Of a stretch of 34,502 bases of DNA, positions 7,705 through 15,097 are shown piece by piece (position 1 is the first letter of the stretch; the number at the start of each line of letters is the position of its first letter). The stretch spans positions 7,406-41,907 of the forward strand of contig JAUNRX010000016.1 in NCBI GenBank assembly GCA_030539495.1, written 5' to 3'. This stretch comes from a bacterium. Its GTDB lineage: Bacteria > Bacillota > Clostridia > Lachnospirales > Lachnospiraceae. The notes beneath the pieces are model-generated. The model was given only the letters and a program-made list of their open reading frames with translations, was not told the DNA's origin and searched no databases. The position numbers and the translations under genes are program-made.

Positions 7705-8415
7705 ATGAGTTTACTATCAGTAAAAGATTTAAATGTATATTATGGTGTAATCCATGCATTAAAGGATGTTTCTTTTGATGTAGAGGAAGGAGAAGTCATT
7801 GCCTTGATCGGTGCAAATGGTGCAGGAAAGACAACGACTCTTCATACCATTACCGGATTAATTGGTGCAAAGAGTGGTTCCATTGAATTTGAAGGAACGA
7901 ATCTGTTAAAGACGCCTGCACATAAAATTGTAGGGCTTGGAATGGCCCATGTTCCAGAGGGAAGACGTATCTTTCAAGAGCTTACCGTATATGAAAATCT
8001 AAAGCTAGGAGCCTATACAAGAAGCAATAAGGCAGAGATCGCAGAGACCTTGGAAATGGTTTACGAACGTTTTCCAAGATTAAAGGAAAGAAAGAATCAG
8101 GTTGGTGGTACCTTAAGTGGTGGCGAACAGCAGATGCTTGCCATGGGTCGTGCATTAATGAGCAAACCTAAGATTATTTTAATGGATGAGCCATCCATGG
8201 GACTTAGCCCAATCTTTGTATCTGAAATCTTTGATATTATTAAGGAAATCAGTGCACAAGGAACGACTGTTTTACTTGTAGAACAGAATGCAAAGAAAGC
8301 ATTAGAGATAGCAGACAGAGCCTATGTATTAGAAACGGGAAGAGTGTCATTGTCAGGTGATGCAAGCGACTTAATGAATGATGACTCTGTAAAGAAAGCA
8401 TATTTAGGAGAATAG
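7705..8415 (+). CDS. livF: Branched-chain amino acid ABC transporter ATPase LivF
   Basis: This 236-residue ABC ATPase has Walker A GANGAGKTTT, the LivF-typical GMAHVPEGRRIFQELTVYEN after the Q-loop, signature LSGGEQQML, Walker B IILMDEPSMGLSP and H-loop switch VEQN (Gln in place of His, usual for LivF). Eleven bases separate it from livG, with a TAGGAGG SD in the gap. It completes the transporter. Confidence 0.93.
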   Translation: MSLLSVKDLNVYYGVIHALKDVSFDVEEGEVIALIGANGAGKTTTLHTITGLIGAKSGSIEFEGTNLLKTPAHKIVGLGMAHVPEGRRIFQELTVYENLKLGAYTRSNKAEIAETLEMVYERFPRLKERKNQVGGTLSGGEQQMLAMGRALMSKPKIILMDEPSMGLSPIFVSEIFDIIKEISAQGTTVLLVEQNAKKALEIADRAYVLETGRVSLSGDASDLMNDDSVKKAYLGE

Positions 8416-8428
8416 GGGGGCGTTTGGT

Positions 8429-9049
8429 TTGAAAAACTATGTAATTACAATCTCAAGGGGATACGGCAGCGGCGGACGGACCATTGGAAAGATGCTTGCC
8501 AAGGAATTAGGAATTAGTTTTTATGACCGCGAACTACTACGCTTGGCATCTGATGATAGCGGAATTAATGAAGAGTTGTTTGCTAAGGCAGATGAGACAG
8601 TGAAATCCAGCCTATTATACAAAGTAGCAAGAAAGGCATATAAAGGAGAGTTGATTCCACCGGATCAGGAAGATTTTATCAGCAATGATAACTTATTTAA
8701 CTACCAGGCTAAGATTATCAAGGAATTAGCAGCGACGGAGCCATGTGTCATTGTCGGACGCTGTGCAGACTATGTATTGCAGGATGTAGAAAATGTAATC
8801 CGGGTATTTGTCCATGCACCTCTTCTCTCCTGTGTAGACCGTTTAGAGGAGATGTACGGGGAAGACCGTAAGGATCTTGAGAAGAAGATCTTATCCATTG
8901 ATAAGAAACGTGCTGTTTACTATAAGTATTACACAGGGCAGGATTGGAATAATGCTATGAACTATGATTTATGTGTTAACACAAGTACCATGAGTTTTGA
9001 ACAGGGCGTAGAAATGATCAAGGCATTTATGAAGATTAAGCTTGGATGA
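8429..9049 (+). CDS. Cytidylate kinase-like family protein
   Basis: This 206-residue cytoplasmic protein has a P-loop variant near the N-terminus (SRGYGSGGRTIGKML) and then SFYDRELLRLAS, typical of the cytidylate kinase-like family (Pfam cytidylate-kinase-2) found widely in Clostridia. A second conserved block, PCVIVGRCADYVL, matches the core sheet of that fold. It probably binds a nucleotide and phosphorylates an unknown substrate; it is not the canonical Cmk. TTG 8429 is the start, with a G-rich SD (AGGGGGG) 8 bp away. It follows livF by 13 bp and precedes the operon terminator, so it is probably the last gene of the liv transcript. Confidence 0.8.
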   Translation: MKNYVITISRGYGSGGRTIGKMLAKELGISFYDRELLRLASDDSGINEELFAKADETVKSSLLYKVARKAYKGELIPPDQEDFISNDNLFNYQAKIIKELAATEPCVIVGRCADYVLQDVENVIRVFVHAPLLSCVDRLEEMYGEDRKDLEKKILSIDKKRAVYYKYYTGQDWNNAMNYDLCVNTSTMSFEQGVEMIKAFMKIKLG

Positions 9050-9075
9050 GATCCGGATTTCATCCATTCAGTCTG

Positions 9076-9111
9076 AGCATGTTTACATAGAAAATGTAAG
9101 CATGCTTTTTT
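9076..9111 (+). terminator. Terminator of the liv operon
   Basis: AGCATGTTTACA pairs with TGTAAGCATGCT (one bulge) and is followed by TTTTTT. The stretch 9112-9242 holds no recognisable gene. Confidence 0.88.
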
Positions 9112-9242
9112 AATTGATAGGAAAGCCCTCATGAATACGCGGCAGTTCTCTCAGCCTGTTCTTTCATGTTGAAAAAATTTCCAAAAAGACATAAAATAGT
9201 TAAATAGACAAAATAACAGTGACAAGAATAGGAAATGACAAG

Positions 9243-9875
9243 ATGCAACTAAAGATACATAATTATGAACTCGATAACAATGTATACACTTGCAATGCAT
9301 GGGTAAATGGAGAACCGGTAGAAGCAGAGATTAAAGAGTATGATATTTTTATTAGCCATGAAGCCTCAGAAGGTGAGGTCCAGGTAAGGATTGAGCTGAT
9401 CAATGAGAGGATTTCCAAACCACATGGAATTGGATATATTATTTTGTATTGGATTGGAAGCCTAGTTCACATACTGCTAAGTGACAGTGATTGGTTCTCC
9501 CATACGTCAAGGGATTCTGTATTTCAAAGGTTCGGCAAGCCATATAATGCAGTATTGGAATTTACATGTAGGGCAAATCAGAGTATTGGCATGTATACAA
9601 ATCCCATCTGGAATGAGAAGCCATTTGCAGTTGAGTACGGAAGAATAAAGGAAGTTGAGCATGGTTTTACAACACAAAGAGAGTATAAGGTGAGATGGGC
9701 AGCGGGCGTCGGCATGCCACAGATATTGTTAATGACCTTGATCTTTTTACTTTTCTTATTGTGGAGCGTGCTGGATGGTGGTGTTCTTGTAATAAAAGGT
9801 ATGTTTGCATTTTTTGCTTTGTTAGGCGAGATCGGAATTATTGTATATGTGTGGAAGGTTTTAAACAGGCATTAA
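9243..9875 (+). CDS. Membrane protein of unknown function
   Basis: This protein of about 210 residues has a soluble N-terminal beta-rich part (about 1-65), a hydrophobic segment around GYIILYWIGSLVHILL, a second soluble stretch with aromatic residues (about 90-150), and two C-terminal membrane segments (LLMTLIFLLFLLWSVL and the GMFAFFALLGEIGIIVYVW stretch). I do not recognise the family. ATG 9243 is chosen because AGGA sits about 9 bases upstream; GTG 9219 would add eight residues and has no SD. It appears to be a single-gene unit, and the G+C and codon use look like its neighbours. Confidence 0.65.
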   Translation: MQLKIHNYELDNNVYTCNAWVNGEPVEAEIKEYDIFISHEASEGEVQVRIELINERISKPHGIGYIILYWIGSLVHILLSDSDWFSHTSRDSVFQRFGKPYNAVLEFTCRANQSIGMYTNPIWNEKPFAVEYGRIKEVEHGFTTQREYKVRWAAGVGMPQILLMTLIFLLFLLWSVLDGGVLVIKGMFAFFALLGEIGIIVYVWKVLNRH

Positions 9876-9885
9876 GGCGGAATAC

Positions 9886-9921
9886 AGTATCCATGCTTGC
9901 ATTTTAAGGCAGGCATGTGTA
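9886..9921 (+). promoter_or_regulatory. Palindromic hairpin before the aminotransferase gene
   Basis: CATGCTTGC (9892-9900) pairs with GCAGGCATG (9909-9917) with one G-T wobble, and the flanks GTAT/ATAC extend it. There is no T run, so it may be an operator, a leader hairpin or a weak terminator. Confidence 0.4.
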
Positions 9922-9972
9922 TACTGATAACAATAATGATTTAACGAATTAAAGTGAGAAAGGATGAAGAAC

Positions 9973-11160
9973 ATGATCGCAGAAAAGATGAAGGGATATG
10001 TTGCAAACAGCAGTATTATCCGTGCAATGTTTGAAGAAGGAAAGAATTTAGCAGCAAAAATCGGAGCTGAGAATGTATATGATTTTAGTTTGGGTAATCC
10101 AAGCGTAGAGCCACCAAAGCATGTAAAAGAATCGATCATTGAGATTTTAAATGAAGAGAATTCCATGGAAGTCCACGGATATATGAGTAATGCAGGATTC
10201 GAGTCGGTAAGAAAGACCATTGCAGATTCCTTAAATAAAAAGTTTGGTACATATTTTAATGAAAATAATATATTAATGACAGTAGGAGCAGCAGGTGGAT
10301 TGAACGTAATCCTAAAGACTTTGTTAAATCCTGGAGAAGAGGTCTTGACGTTTGCTCCATACTTTGGAGAATACAATAATTACGTAGCTAATTTTGATGG
10401 AAAATTACTTGCAGTGACTCCCAATACGGTAGACTTCCAGCCAAATATAGAAGAATTTGAAACAAAGATTACAGCAAAGACGAAAGCAGTAATCATCAAT
10501 ACTCCAAATAATCCTACCGGCGTTGTTTATTCCGAAGAAACCATTAAAAAGATCGCAGCCGTGTTAGAGAAGAAGCAAAATGAATATAATACTAGTATTT
10601 ATTTGATTGCAGATGAACCATATCGTGAGCTGGCTTATGATGGAGTAGAAGTTCCATACTTAACAAAATACTACAACAATACGATTGTAGGCTATTCTTA
10701 CAGCAAGTCTCTAAGCTTGCCAGGAGAACGTATTGGCTACTTAGTTATTCCAAATGAAGTAGACGACTATGATGATGTATTTCAGGCAGCATGTGTGGCA
10801 AATCGTATCCTAGGCTTTGTAAATGCGCCTTCTTTGATCCAGAAGGTAGTTGCAAAGTGTATTGATGCCGAGGTAGATATTGATGTCTATAACCGCAACC
10901 GTGAGCTTTTATACAATAGCTTAATTAAATATGGCTATAGTTGTGTAAAACCGGAAGGCGCATTTTATTTATTTGTAAAATCCTTAGAGGAAGATGATAA
11001 GGCATTTGCACAAGCAGCGAAAAAATATAATTTATTAATTGTTCCAGGTTCTGCATTTGGATGCCCAGGATATGTGCGTATTGCATATTGTGTAGATTAT
11101 GCCATGATTGAACGTTCATTACCTGCATTTGAAAAATTAGCAAACGATTATAACAAATAA
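9973..11160 (+). CDS. PLP-dependent aminotransferase (class I/II, AspC-like)
   Basis: This fold-type I aminotransferase has about 395 residues. Seen: DFSLGNPSVEPP near the N-terminus, the glycine-rich cofactor pocket TVGAAGGLN, the NTPNNPTG motif, the IADEPYRE segment with the Asp that contacts the pyridine nitrogen, and the Schiff-base lysine in SYSKSLSLPGERIGY (K245 from this start). The substrate is not predictable; aspartate or aromatic amino acids are usual. ATG 9973 has GAGAAAGG at a proper 9-base spacing; ATG 9964, three codons earlier, abuts the SD. It lies just before a HisC-type aminotransferase and after the branched-chain amino acid transporter region, so a role in amino acid metabolism is likely. 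Confidence 0.88.
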   Translation: MIAEKMKGYVANSSIIRAMFEEGKNLAAKIGAENVYDFSLGNPSVEPPKHVKESIIEILNEENSMEVHGYMSNAGFESVRKTIADSLNKKFGTYFNENNILMTVGAAGGLNVILKTLLNPGEEVLTFAPYFGEYNNYVANFDGKLLAVTPNTVDFQPNIEEFETKITAKTKAVIINTPNNPTGVVYSEETIKKIAAVLEKKQNEYNTSIYLIADEPYRELAYDGVEVPYLTKYYNNTIVGYSYSKSLSLPGERIGYLVIPNEVDDYDDVFQAACVANRILGFVNAPSLIQKVVAKCIDAEVDIDVYNRNRELLYNSLIKYGYSCVKPEGAFYLFVKSLEEDDKAFAQAAKKYNLLIVPGSAFGCPGYVRIAYCVDYAMIERSLPAFEKLANDYNK

Positions 11161-11196
11161 GCCGTAGACCATTACGAAGAAGAAGGGAAGGATTGA

Positions 11197-12279
11197 ATGA
11201 AAGCTTGGGAGAAAAATATTAGGACGGTAGATCCTTATGTTCCAGGAGAGCAGCCAGTTCTTGATGATATGATCAAACTAAATACAAATGAAAATCCATA
11301 TCCACCGGCACCAGGGGTAAAGGAAATCATAGAGCAGATGAGTGTAAAAGACATACGCCTATATCCAGATGCCAACTGCAGCTCGCTTGTAAATGTACTA
11401 TCAGCATATTATCAGTTAGAGAAGGATCAGGTATTTGTAGGCGTGGGATCCGATGATGTATTGGCAACGGCCTTTCTTACATTTTTCAATTCCAAGAAAC
11501 CAATCTTATTTCCGGATATCACCTATGCATTTTATGATGTATGGGCAAAGCTTTATCATATTCCATATGAACGCCCTGCTCTAGATGAGAATTTTAGAAT
11601 TAGGAGAGAAGATTATTATAAAGAGAATGGTGGAGTCGTAATCGCTAATCCAAATGCACCAACTTCTATTTGTGAAGGTCTTGAATTTATTGAGGATATA
11701 TTGATACATAATCAGGATGTAATTGTAATTGTAGATGAAGCGTATGTTGATTTTGGTGGGGTAAGTGCCAGACCATTGCTTAGGAAATATGATAATCTCT
11801 TGATTACTCAGACATTTTCCAAATCCCGTTCCATGGCAGGGGCAAGAATTGGTTACTGCATGGGAAATAAGCGCTTAATTCAGGCAATGAATGAGGTGAA
11901 ATACTCCATTAACTCTTATACAATGAATCAATGGGCATTACAGATTGGAGTAGAAGCAGTAAAAGATGATGTGTACTTTAAAGAAGGCCTTGTGAAAATT
12001 ATGAGGACTAGACAGACAACAGCTAATGCTCTTCGTGAGCTAGGCTTTGATGTTATGGATTCTAAGACGAATTTCTTATTTGTAACACATAAGCATCTGG
12101 ATTGTAAGCAATTGTTTGAATATCTTCGTACAAAACATATTTTTGTGCGTCATTGGGATACTGAGCGAATTAGCAATTACTTACGTGTTTCGATTGGAAC
12201 GGAAAATGAGATGAAGGCATTCTTAGATGAGACGAGACAGTTTGTACAAATGTCGCAACAGGCTGTCAGTGTGCAGTAG
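11197..12279 (+). CDS. hisC: Histidinol-phosphate aminotransferase-type enzyme
   Basis: This 360-residue PLP enzyme of the HisC family starts with LNTNENPYPPAPG, the hallmark of histidinol-phosphate aminotransferase. It has the NPNAPTSI motif (N-P-N-A-P-T in place of NPTG), VDEAYVDFGG, and the Schiff-base Lys209 in FSKSRSMAGARIGYC. HisC interconverts histidinol phosphate and imidazole acetol phosphate in histidine synthesis; some homologues act on aromatic amino acids. No other his genes are in the window, so the specificity is uncertain. The gene is 36 bp after the AspC-like gene and 24 bp before a response regulator. Confidence 0.85.
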   Translation: MKAWEKNIRTVDPYVPGEQPVLDDMIKLNTNENPYPPAPGVKEIIEQMSVKDIRLYPDANCSSLVNVLSAYYQLEKDQVFVGVGSDDVLATAFLTFFNSKKPILFPDITYAFYDVWAKLYHIPYERPALDENFRIRREDYYKENGGVVIANPNAPTSICEGLEFIEDILIHNQDVIVIVDEAYVDFGGVSARPLLRKYDNLLITQTFSKSRSMAGARIGYCMGNKRLIQAMNEVKYSINSYTMNQWALQIGVEAVKDDVYFKEGLVKIMRTRQTTANALRELGFDVMDSKTNFLFVTHKHLDCKQLFEYLRTKHIFVRHWDTERISNYLRVSIGTENEMKAFLDETRQFVQMSQQAVSVQ

Positions 12280-12303
12280 AGACTCTTAAGGGGAGGAAAA
12301 CAA

Positions 12304-12696
12304 ATGAAAGTATTAATTGCTGAAGATGATTTTGCAAGCCGTAAATTTATGCTGCGTCTATTACAGCAGTATGGGGAGTGCGATGTAACAGTAGATGGGG
12401 ATGAGGCCATAGAAGCATTTAAGATGGCATTAGAGGACGAGGAGCCTTATGACTTAGTCTGTCTTGATATTATGATGCCGGGCGTGGATGGATATGAGGC
12501 GCTAAAGCAAATGAGACAGATTGAGGCAGAGGAGAATATTCCAAGTCAGAAACAGGCAAAAATCATTATGACGACTGCTTTAAATGATGGAAGAAATGTA
12601 ATGAAGGCATTTAATCTGGGGTGTGTAGCCTATGCCGGAAAACCAATCGATAAAGAGAAGTTTGAAAATGAGCTTAAGAAATTGGACCTTTTGTAG
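12304..12696 (+). CDS. Single-domain CheY-like response regulator
   Basis: This 130-residue receiver domain has no output domain. It has the acidic pair E7-D8-D9 (AEDD), the phosphoacceptor Asp55 in VCLDIMMPG, the conserved Thr in IIMTTALND and the Lys in YAGKPID, so it looks functional. Such proteins act through protein contacts or phosphorelays (CheY/Spo0F type). No histidine kinase is nearby. It has a strong SD (GGGGAGG) and probably shares a transcript with the two aminotransferases; a bidirectional terminator follows. Confidence 0.88.
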   Translation: MKVLIAEDDFASRKFMLRLLQQYGECDVTVDGDEAIEAFKMALEDEEPYDLVCLDIMMPGVDGYEALKQMRQIEAEENIPSQKQAKIIMTTALNDGRNVMKAFNLGCVAYAGKPIDKEKFENELKKLDLL

Positions 12697-12760
12697 GGCT
12701 GCCGCAATTGGAGGGGGCAAAAGGTTTCATATCAAAATAGCTGTAGGGTTTTGAGCAATA

Positions 12761-12806
12761 AAAAGAGGAGTTCCCGTAACAATCTATTGTTAGGGACTCC
12801 TTTTTT
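12761..12806. terminator. Bidirectional terminator between convergent genes
   Basis: AGGAGTTCCC pairs with GGGACTCC, extended by TAACA/TTGTTA pairing. TTTTTT follows on the plus strand and an A-rich stretch (AATAAAAAG) precedes it, giving a T run on the minus strand. It serves the response regulator and the convergent ECF gene. Confidence 0.88.
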
Positions 12807-12827
12807 ATTAATGTAGGCTGTATGTTA

Positions 12828-13364
12828 TTAGATTTTTTGTTGGGTGAGGTGTTTTAGGTCGGGGATCTTTGTTAGGACTGGGTAGAGGATGGTGCTTAGA
12901 ATTACTCCGGAGATTCCTTGGATGATGTTTCCGGGAATAGAGGAGAGGGCACCGGCACCTAGATGAAGAAAATAGGATTCGTAAACAAGGTAACCGAAAA
13001 CAACGATTATTCCACTACAAATTCCGCAAAATATGGTAATCACCATATGCGAAGAAGTTGATTTAAAATAGCGACAGAGGGAACGGAAGAGCAGTGCAGC
13101 AGTGGCTGCAGCAAGCGCTTTAATCACAAAGGTTCCAGGAACAAAGGCAACATATCCACCAAGAAGATCCGAAAGCATAGAGCCGACTCCGGCTGCTAAG
13201 GCTCCATAGATTGGGCCTAGGATAATACCTGTTAGTATGACCATACAGTCGCCAAGATGGATATAGCCATTAAATGTAGGTATTTTTACAATAAAGGTAC
13301 CTAGAAAGCATAAGGCCGCAAACATGGCACCGATTACAAGTTTTTGTAGTTTTTCTGATTTCAT
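12828..13364 (-). CDS. ECF transporter substrate-binding (S) component
   Basis: This 178-residue, very hydrophobic protein has about six membrane segments. The N-terminal pattern (LVIGAMFAALCFLGT) and the motif FNGYIHLGDCMV are typical of S components of energy-coupling-factor vitamin transporters (ECF_trnsprt family). The S component binds a vitamin or metal and borrows the shared EcfA/A'/T module, encoded elsewhere. The substrate cannot be told: no vitamin riboswitch that I recognise lies upstream. The start ATG at 13364 has a GGGAG SD on the minus strand. It is a single gene between a shared terminator and a divergent Rrf2 gene. Confidence 0.85.
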   Translation of the reverse strand: MKSEKLQKLVIGAMFAALCFLGTFIVKIPTFNGYIHLGDCMVILTGIILGPIYGALAAGVGSMLSDLLGGYVAFVPGTFVIKALAAATAALLFRSLCRYFKSTSSHMVITIFCGICSGIIVVFGYLVYESYFLHLGAGALSSIPGNIIQGISGVILSTILYPVLTKIPDLKHLTQQKI

Positions 13365-13410
13365 ATTAACACTCCCTTTTATAGATTATGTACATTGTAT
13401 TTATCATAAG

Positions 13411-13444
13411 TTCAAACTGACCATTTGAATAGTGCCAGTTTGAA
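13411..13444. promoter_or_regulatory. Inverted repeat upstream of the ECF gene
   Basis: TTCAAACTG (13411-13419) and CAGTTTGAA (13436-13444) form a perfect 9-bp inverted repeat with a 16-bp centre. On the minus strand TTGAAC at its inner edge could be a -35 with TACATA 17 bp further on. An operator overlapping that promoter, or a leader hairpin, is possible. Confidence 0.45.
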
Positions 13445-13542
13445 TGTTTTTGACCAGTCCAGTGTGGCGAAAAGGCTACTTTAATGCGTTATTTGAATAA
13501 ATAAAATATAGAAACAATCTAGCATTTTCCTTTATTACGTAT

Positions 13543-13582
13543 TATAATGAAAATAATATGCAATAGGATTGTAACGCTATTG
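13543..13582 (+). promoter_or_regulatory. Promoter and palindrome before the Rrf2 gene
   Basis: TATAAT at 13543-13548 is a good -10; the -35 is poor. Downstream, CAATAG (13561-13566) and CTATTG (13577-13582) form an inverted repeat with a 10-bp centre, a possible autoregulatory Rrf2 site at the start of the transcript. Confidence 0.45.
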
Positions 13583-13620
13583 TGATAACAGTGAGCAGTT
13601 AAAAGATAGGAGTCTAATAG

Positions 13621-14067
13621 ATGAAAATATCGACAAAAGGTATCTATGCTATTGAGATGATGACAGACCTCGCAATTCATTCTGTTGATAGCGTAGAGAG
13701 TATAAAAAATATAGCGGGAAGACGTAATCTTTCTGAAAAATATTTAGAACAGATTGTAAGTGCATTAAAAAAGGCACACCTGATTGAGAGTACAAGAGGG
13801 GCAACTGGTGGATATCGTTTGGCAAAGCCAGCAGGTGAGATTAAGATTTATGATATTTTAGATGCAACCGAGCGCAATTTAATTCCACTAGAATGCTTGC
13901 AAACAAAGACAGAGTGTGGTATAAATTGTGAGAAATGTGCTACACGAGGTATGTGGGGCAAACTTTGGCTTGAAATGAAGCAGGTCATGGACGATGTGAC
14001 ATTAGAGCAGATCGTGATTGAAAGTGAAAGAAACGAAAAAGAAGATTCAATTGAATACTATATTTAA
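13621..14067 (+). CDS. Rrf2-family transcriptional regulator, IscR-like
   Basis: This 148-residue protein has an N-terminal winged helix starting MKISTKGIYAIEMM, with the recognition region NLSEKYLEQIVSALKKA and the family motif STRGATGGYRLAKP. Cysteines at 92, 99, 103 and 106 lie where IscR-type regulators bind an iron-sulfur cluster (three Cys plus a further ligand), so it may sense Fe-S status, oxygen or nitric oxide. It may instead be a CymR-type sulfur regulator, although CymR lacks this Cys set. It lies 12 bp upstream of popT and is probably co-transcribed with it. Confidence 0.87.
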   Translation: MKISTKGIYAIEMMTDLAIHSVDSVESIKNIAGRRNLSEKYLEQIVSALKKAHLIESTRGATGGYRLAKPAGEIKIYDILDATERNLIPLECLQTKTECGINCEKCATRGMWGKLWLEMKQVMDDVTLEQIVIESERNEKEDSIEYYI

Positions 14068-14079
14068 AGGAGATTACCA

Positions 14080-14931
14080 ATGAAATTTATTATGAGCATA
14101 CTGAAAGGTATGGTAATGGGTGCAGCCAATATCATTCCTGGTGTAAGTGGTGGAACCTTGGCAGTATCTATGGGTATCTACGATGAGATTATTAGTTCTA
14201 TTAATAATCTATTTAAGCAGTTTAAGAAAAGTGCATTAACGTTATTACCATACTTTATTGGTATGGGAGCAAGCTTAGTAGGATTATCATTTATTATTAA
14301 GTACTGTTTGACAAATCACAGTTTACAGACCAATGTTTTATTTGTCGGCTTAATCTTAGGCGGTTTACCAGTAATCTTAGGAAGATTTAAAGGTAAGAAA
14401 ATTGGAGCTGGAGCAGGTATTGCATTTGTAATTGCATTTGCAGCAATTATCGGATTACAATTAGTTGGAAGTGGTGGCGGAGATGTCGCACTGAAAGCAG
14501 ATGTATTTGGCATTGTAGGATTATTCTTCGTAGGAGTAATTGCATCCGCAACAATGGTTGTTCCAGGTGTAAGTGGTTCCATGATTCTTATGATCTTAGG
14601 ATACTATGATCCAGTACTTGGTGAAGTTACTGACTTCTTTAGAGCATTAAAAGCATTTGATATGGCAGGGATGATGGACGGAGCAAAATTCTTAGTACCA
14701 TTTGGCCTTGGTGTTGTAATCGGTATCTTTGCAATTGCTAAGATGATTGAGTTCTTATTAAATAAATTCGAAGTAATTACATTTGCAGCAATCCTTGGTT
14801 TGATTATTGCATCTCCATTTGCAATCTTTATGGCAGCAGAAAACTTAGTATTCAGCTTTGGTACTATTTCTGTAAGTGTTGTTACATTTATCGTTGGTTT
14901 TGTAATCGCATTCTTCTTGGGAAGAGAATAA
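14080..14931 (+). CDS. popT: DUF368 family polyprenyl-phosphate transporter
   Basis: This 283-residue polytopic membrane protein has two inverted copies of the DUF368 motif: GAANIIPGVSGGTLAVSMG near the N-terminus and VVPGVSGSMILMILG near residue 165. DUF368 proteins (PopT) were shown in other bacteria to recycle undecaprenyl phosphate across the membrane for cell wall synthesis, alongside DedA/UptA proteins. The assignment follows the family; no experiment supports it here. It has an AAAGGAGA SD and sits in a two-gene unit with the Rrf2 regulator, followed by a strong terminator. Confidence 0.85.
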   Translation: MKFIMSILKGMVMGAANIIPGVSGGTLAVSMGIYDEIISSINNLFKQFKKSALTLLPYFIGMGASLVGLSFIIKYCLTNHSLQTNVLFVGLILGGLPVILGRFKGKKIGAGAGIAFVIAFAAIIGLQLVGSGGGDVALKADVFGIVGLFFVGVIASATMVVPGVSGSMILMILGYYDPVLGEVTDFFRALKAFDMAGMMDGAKFLVPFGLGVVIGIFAIAKMIEFLLNKFEVITFAAILGLIIASPFAIFMAAENLVFSFGTISVSVVTFIVGFVIAFFLGRE

Positions 14932-14943
14932 AAATAACTATAG

Positions 14944-14989
14944 ACACAGGTGAAACGGAAGAAAAGTTCCGAAACACCTGTGTTTTTTT
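14944..14989 (+). terminator. Terminator of the rrf2-popT unit
   Basis: ACACAGGTG pairs with CACCTGTGT, with an inner CGGAA/TTCCG hairpin, followed by seven T residues. Confidence 0.93.
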
Positions 14990-15000
14990 ATTATCTTTAG

Positions 15001-15053
15001 TTGACAATACATAAAGAACTATACTATAATTCTTAATGCAAATGAATTGCAAT
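15001..15053 (+). promoter_or_regulatory. Zinc operon promoter with Fur/Zur-like operator
   Basis: Perfect TTGACA (15001-15006), an 18-bp spacer and perfect TATAAT (15025-15030). The 19-mer AATGCAAATGAATTGCAAT (15035-15053) starts 5 bp after the -10. It is a 9-1-9 inverted repeat matching at 7 of 9 positions, the layout of Fur-family operators. Next to a zinc uptake operon it is best read as a Zur (or AdcR-like) repressor site covering the transcription start. Confidence 0.75.
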
Positions 15054-15097
15054 AAGTAAAATACTTATAAATTTAGCAAGTGGGAGAGGAAGATTTT

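Noticed and set aside
9695-9907. 70-codon plus-strand frame over the end of the membrane protein gene
   Set aside because: It is in another frame of a gene with clear membrane segments and has no SD.
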